From positions 1,606,695-1,670,694 of the forward strand of contig NC_009051.1 of NCBI RefSeq assembly GCF_000015825.1: 64,000 bases of DNA, given 5' to 3'. The position numbers and the translations under genes were made by a program. This stretch comes from Methanoculleus marisnigri JR1 (GTDB lineage: Archaea > Halobacteriota > Methanomicrobia > Methanomicrobiales > Methanoculleaceae). The notes beneath the pieces were generated by a model. It did not search any database and had not been told where the DNA came from. It saw only the letters and a list, made by a program, of their open reading frames with translations. This document shows, one piece after another, positions 60,667 to 64,000 of this stretch; the stretch's first letter is position 1, and every line of letters starts with the position of its first letter.

Positions 60667-61563
60667 CTGCTCGATCTGGCGGGTTGTCTCGCGGTGAAAC
60701 CCGAGCAGCATGTCGCTGATCACGCCGAACATGAAGATCTGAAAACCCATCGTGATCAAAAGGACCGTGAGGATGGTGAGCGGCAGGTGCTCGATGTTCT
60801 TGAGCCACTCGAGGACGACGTAGACGCCGATGGCGCCCCCCAGAAGCGATATGAAGAGACCGATGATCCCGAAGTAAAAGATCGGGTTGTTCATCTTCGC
60901 GAGCCGGTATATAGTCGAGAAGATTCTGAGGCCGTCCTGGAACGGGTTTAGTTTCGTGACGGTCCCGGGCCTCGCCAGGTACCGGACCGGGACGACCGTG
61001 ACCCGCTGTCCGTTCCTCACCGCCTCGACCGCCATCTCCGTCTCGATCTCGAACCCCGCCTCTTTAAGCGTCATCTGCCGGATCGACTGGAGAGTGAAGG
61101 CGCGGTAGCCGGAGAGGATATCGCTGAGGGCTTTTCCGTGCGCTATCCGAAACATCACGTTGAGGAGCTGGTTGCCGAGGAGGTTCAACCGCGTGAACGC
61201 TCCCGCCTCGGGATTGACGAGGCGATCGCCGATGACGTGATCGAATCCCCGGCCGAGGGGTTCGAGCATCTTCTCCGCGTCGTCCGGCGAGTAGGTGCCG
61301 TCGCCGTCGAGCATGAGCACGTAGGGCTGGTCGATGATATCCACGGCCTCGATGATGGCGTTGCCCTTTCCCTTCCCCGTCTGGCTCCGGACGACCGCTC
61401 CCGCGGCCCGCGCGATATCGGGCGTCCCGTCGGTACTGTTCCCGTCCATGACAAGGATGTGGAGAAAACCGCGCTGCCGGAACCCCTCGACCAGTTCACC
61501 GATCGTCGGGGCCTCGTTTAACGTTGGGATGAAGATACAGACCTCATCTCGCTCGACGCTCAT
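60637..61563 (-). CDS. GT2 glycosyltransferase, dolichol-phosphate-hexose synthase type
   Basis: 308 residues from ATG 61563. CIFIPTLNEAPTIGELVEGF starts the GT-A fold, VLMLDGDGTYSPDDAEKMLE has the metal-binding DGD, and DILSGYRAFTLQSIRQM is the acceptor site of Dpm1/AglJ-like enzymes. Two membrane spans near the C-terminus (YFGIIGLFISLLGGAIGVYV, LPLTILTVLLITMGFQIFMF) anchor it. It likely transfers a sugar to dolichol phosphate for N-glycosylation. Overlaps the aldolase gene tail-to-tail. Confidence 0.9.
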   Translation of the reverse strand: MSVERDEVCIFIPTLNEAPTIGELVEGFRQRGFLHILVMDGNSTDGTPDIARAAGAVVRSQTGKGKGNAIIEAVDIIDQPYVLMLDGDGTYSPDDAEKMLEPLGRGFDHVIGDRLVNPEAGAFTRLNLLGNQLLNVMFRIAHGKALSDILSGYRAFTLQSIRQMTLKEAGFEIETEMAVEAVRNGQRVTVVPVRYLARPGTVTKLNPFQDGLRIFSTIYRLAKMNNPIFYFGIIGLFISLLGGAIGVYVVLEWLKNIEHLPLTILTVLLITMGFQIFMFGVISDMLLGFHRETTRQIEQLQNPPKPPR

Positions 61564-61602
61564 TGGTGTACTATATCCGATTGAGCAACATAAGGACTTC
61601 GC

Positions 61603-62196
61603 ATGCACGTAGCCAAATCGGGGCTCCGTGCTCTCGGTATCGCCGAGAGTTATTCAGGGCGGGAGGAGTCCACCCTTGCCGGCGTCGTCATGCGAAAGGA
61701 CCTCCGGATCGACGGAGCGGCCTTCGCCCGGGTGACCGTCGGCGGATCGGATGCCACCGATGCGGTCGTCCGGCTCTTCACCCGTCTCGCCCGGCGGGAC
61801 ATCAACCTCCTGATGATCGGCGGGAGCGTCATCGCCTGGTATAACATCATCGACCCGGCGGCGGTGCATGCCGCGACCGGTCTTCCCGTCATCGTCGCCA
61901 CCTACGAGGAGTCGGAGGGGCTCGACGAGGATATCCGACGCCACTTCCCGGGCGACGTCAAGAGGCTCGCGGCATACCGGAGGCTCGGCGCCCGGCTCCC
62001 CGTCCGGCTGCGGTCGGGGTATACGCTTTTTGTCCGCTCATGCGGCATCTCCCCGGAAGACGCCGCACGGCTCTGCAACGACTTCACATACGAAGGAAGG
62101 GTGCCCGAACCCATCCGGGTGGCGCGGCTCGTCGCCCGCGGCGTCGTCCGGTCGTCAGGATGCGTCGGGTTCGCCCCTGACGACCATGACCGTTGA
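61603..62196 (+). CDS. DUF99 family protein
   Basis: 197 residues. SGLRALGIAESYSGREESTL, DATDAVVRLFTRLARRDINL, IGGSVIAWYNIIDPAAVHAA and PVIVATYEESEGLDEDIRRH are the DUF99/UPF0215 signatures, a group with an endonuclease V-like fold. Acidic residues of the nuclease centre are not all obvious, so activity is uncertain. The 3' end overlaps the convergent stress-protein gene by 42 bases. Start: ATG 61603 with an IGIAES-type family start soon after. Confidence 0.85.
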   Translation: MHVAKSGLRALGIAESYSGREESTLAGVVMRKDLRIDGAAFARVTVGGSDATDAVVRLFTRLARRDINLLMIGGSVIAWYNIIDPAAVHAATGLPVIVATYEESEGLDEDIRRHFPGDVKRLAAYRRLGARLPVRLRSGYTLFVRSCGISPEDAARLCNDFTYEGRVPEPIRVARLVARGVVRSSGCVGFAPDDHDR

Positions 62197-62625
62197 CGCC
62201 GCGTGGTCGACGGCGTAGGAACTGGTGCTCCCGAGGAAGAAGCGGCCGAGCCGGCCCTTGCCGTGCGACCCGACCACGGTCAGGTCGGCGCCGAGTTCCC
62301 GCGCCAGCGCGATGATCTCCGCTCCCGGGTGTCCCCAGCGTTTGTGGACGGTGAGCGGGACACCGATGGCGGCAGCCTCTTGCTCCACGTCGGCGAGGAT
62401 CTCGTCGGCCTCCCGGTCGAGCGCATCGAGAAGCGCCTGCTGGGCGATATCGGGAGGTTCGAGCTGGTTGAGGGTCAGCGAGGGATACGTGGCGGTCTGG
62501 ACGACGTGTACGGCATGCACGGAGGCCTCCATGGCGCGGGCGACGGCCAGGGCCTCTTCGAGCGCCCGGTGACCGATCTCCGATCCGTCGACCGCCACGA
62601 GAACTGATTTGAACATAACAGTCAT
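62155..62625 (-). CDS. Universal stress protein (UspA domain)
   Basis: 156 residues (or 153 from ATG 62616). FKSVLVAVDGSEIGHRALEE is the UspA start; the ATP-binding G-x2-G-x9-G-S/T motif appears in VVGSHGKGRLGRFFLGSTSS. One domain, alpha/beta Rossmann-like, cytoplasmic. Likely nucleotide-dependent stress signalling; target unknown. Confidence 0.92.
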   Translation of the reverse strand: MTVMFKSVLVAVDGSEIGHRALEEALAVARAMEASVHAVHVVQTATYPSLTLNQLEPPDIAQQALLDALDREADEILADVEQEAAAIGVPLTVHKRWGHPGAEIIALARELGADLTVVGSHGKGRLGRFFLGSTSSYAVDHAASTVMVVRGEPDAS

Positions 62626-62671
62626 TAGAAGCGTTCCGGTACAAAAACATGGTCTTTGAGAACGATGCGCC

Positions 62672-63190
62672 TCAGGCCCGCACCGTGTGTTTCGAGATCA
62701 CCTTCCCGCTACGTTTATCCACCACCTGCAGAGTGACCTCTGCGCCCGGGTAGAAGGTTCCGTCGGTGAGATCCGCCGTCATCGTCTCGCCCGGGTTCCA
62801 GAAGGGGGTGCAGCAGCCCTCGCCGCTGAGAGTCTTTACCCCGTAGTGGTGCGACGGGATGAGGAGATGGCCGTTCAAGGTATGGACGATGCAGGCCCTG
62901 TAGCCGTTCACGTAGAAGACCGCCCTCAGGCAATCGTTCTCGTATGTCGTGCTCCCGTTGTTCTTGAGGGTGACCCTGCTCGCATACGTCAGTGCTCCGG
63001 CACCTGTGTTGACGTGGGAGATCTCGGTGATGATGATCGATGGCTGCGGCGGTTCGTCCCACGAACCGGTGGGGAACATCGAAAGCAGCAATAACAGGAG
63101 AATAGCGGCGAGAATGACGGTGACCGCAACCATCAGGAACACGCCGTGCGTGTCCGAAAGAGCGGTCTCGCCCTTAGCGATCCGCCTCAC
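62672..63190 (-). CDS. Archaeal type IV pilin-like protein
   Basis: About 172 residues from GTG 63190 (open to 63268). RRIAKGETALSDTHGVFLMV, a short basic and polar leader, precedes a hydrophobic helix MVAVTVILAAILLLLLLSMF at about residues 20-40, the arrangement of class III signal peptides and archaeal pilins. The ectodomain is beta-rich, with ITEISHVNTGAGALTYASRV, FYVNGYRACIVHTLNGHLL and a cysteine pair GCC. Probably a surface filament subunit or minor pilin. Confidence 0.72.
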   Translation of the reverse strand: MRRIAKGETALSDTHGVFLMVAVTVILAAILLLLLLSMFPTGSWDEPPQPSIIITEISHVNTGAGALTYASRVTLKNNGSTTYENDCLRAVFYVNGYRACIVHTLNGHLLIPSHHYGVKTLSGEGCCTPFWNPGETMTADLTDGTFYPGAEVTLQVVDKRSGKVISKHTVRA

Positions 63191-63251
63191 CGGGGCTGCC
63201 GGTGAGCCGGAGGGATGCTCTCCCCTCCGCGCAGCACCTGATGATCGGCCC

Positions 63252-64000
63252 CTAATACGGCATTCCATATGTCTGAGCTAGATTCCGGTAACGCCCGTAG
63301 GAATATGAGTCCAGTTTGGGTCCCTCGCTCTGTACCTTGTCCCGTATCTTGTTCCACTCGACGGCATCGGTGTGCTCGCGCCAGATGCTCTCGAAGGAGT
63401 CTCCTTCGGCTATGACGAAGACTTTCGGCTTCGACGTCAGTTTCTTCCCGGAATCTCCGTACTCCCCACCGGCATCGGTCGGGATGGCCGGCACCGTGGT
63501 CTCGATGAACGCGTACCCCGTGTCCCGGTAGCAGTACTGGTCGGGTGCCCTGATGCCCACGGCCATATGGCTCTCCTGCTCGAACTCGAAGAGCGCGACG
63601 CCGTACCCCAGGTCACGAAGGATGTACGCAAGCAGGAGCGACTTCTCGTCGCAGTCCCCGTCCTGGTGGTAGAGCACGTGGTACGGGTACTTGGCCGCCG
63701 TATCGAACGAGTAATCGGCGTAAGGGATCTGCTGCACCATGCTGATCGCGGTACGCACCTGGTTGTCGGGCTCGGACTCGGCAGCCCGGATGTTGCCGGC
63801 AAGCTGGTGCAGGTATCGGTCCTGGACGCTCTCATTGATAAACTGGAGCCAGTATTCACGTTCGATACGGAACGGGGTAGGATGCCTCGTGGACAGATAG
63901 TCGTTGACACCCCGGTAGGCATCGAACCGGATCGAACCCGGCTTGCCGCGGAGAACATACGGATAGTTGATGGTCTTTGGTCCTTTCTCCAGGGTCTCGT
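63252..64000 (-). CDS. Transglutaminase-like cysteine peptidase-fold protein (truncated by window edge)
   Basis: The minus-strand frame is open to the end of the window (through TLEKGPKTINYPYVLRGKPG) and stops at 63252, giving at least 249 residues. YHQDGDCDEKSLLLAYILRD has the nucleophile cysteine of transglutaminase-like domains, and FEFEQESHMAVGIRAP the histidine; the aspartate lies downstream of it. An AMP-type repeat of LysM-like EGDSFESIWREHTDAVEWNK follows. The ORF probably starts beyond base 64000 and may include a signal or membrane anchor. It is 62 bases before the pilin-like gene on the same strand. Confidence 0.72.
   Translation of the reverse strand, partial: ETLEKGPKTINYPYVLRGKPGSIRFDAYRGVNDYLSTRHPTPFRIEREYWLQFINESVQDRYLHQLAGNIRAAESEPDNQVRTAISMVQQIPYADYSFDTAAKYPYHVLYHQDGDCDEKSLLLAYILRDLGYGVALFEFEQESHMAVGIRAPDQYCYRDTGYAFIETTVPAIPTDAGGEYGDSGKKLTSKPKVFVIAEGDSFESIWREHTDAVEWNKIRDKVQSEGPKLDSYSYGRYRNLAQTYGMPY

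Overview
The window is archaeal and almost certainly from a hydrogenotrophic, formate-using methanogen of the order Methanomicrobiales, most likely Methanoculleus or a close relative. The evidence is an F420-type formate dehydrogenase (fdhA, fdhB) with a formate transporter (fdhC), the McrA arginine methylase Mmp10, the F420H2:NADP oxidoreductase NpdG, tRNA-dependent cysteine synthesis (SepCysS), two-subunit pyruvate carboxylase, the Mre11-Rad50-NurA-HerA operon, archaeal SecFD order, an intron-containing tRNA and several methanogen-restricted DUF families. Most genes are GC-rich; a few AT-rich genes stand out as accessory.

Layout. 1-9.1 kb: surface-glycan locus, with a nucleotidyltransferase tail, a GpsA-like dehydrogenase, two GT4 glycosyltransferases, UDP-GlcNAc epimerase (wecB), UDP-hexosamine dehydrogenase, a Gfo/Idh dehydrogenase and a flippase. 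9.2-14.5 kb: GNAT, DUF2150 and DUF5814-like proteins, overlapping larE-thiI, a GC-rich hairpin repeat, and SepCysS with a tiny upstream partner. 14.6-21.6 kb: mre11-rad50-nurA-herA. 21.6-29.3 kb: formate uptake and oxidation, interrupted by a ClC chloride transporter. 29.3-35.7 kb: DUF401 permease, solitary DNA methyltransferase, a 110-codon frame with no canonical start codon, purQ and a PurS-PurL fusion. 35.7-37.2 kb: AT-rich island ending at tRNA-Thr. 37.3-37.5 kb: array of short hairpins. 37.5-40.8 kb: DUF504, mmp10, a glutamine-amidotransferase-like protein, dph6. 40.9-43.6 kb: tRNA-Leu, decayed and intact toxin-antitoxin modules, intron-containing tRNA-Met. 43.7-54.1 kb: an all-minus run of pyruvate carboxylase, biotin ECF transporter, BirA, DUF2111, RtcB, archease and DUF2551. 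54.6-59.4 kb: secFD, a small secreted protein, thioredoxin-npdG. 59.4-60.1 kb: second hairpin array. 60.1-64 kb: class II aldolase, GT2, DUF99, universal stress protein, a pilin-like protein and a transglutaminase-like protein cut by the window edge.

How the genes fit together. FdhC, FdhAB and NpdG feed electrons into F420 and NADP pools, and thioredoxin is translationally coupled to npdG. BioY-EcfA1-EcfA2-EcfT imports biotin, BirA (with a DNA-binding domain) attaches it to PycB and probably represses bioY through the operator seen at its start, and PycAB makes oxaloacetate. Archease, RtcB, a GATase-like protein, DUF2111 and birA form one overlapping gene string. The best leads for undescribed biology are the two covarying hairpin arrays, the 65-residue protein coupled to SepCysS, the start-codon-less conserved-looking frame at 31.5-31.8 kb, and the thioredoxin-npdG operon behind a palindrome.
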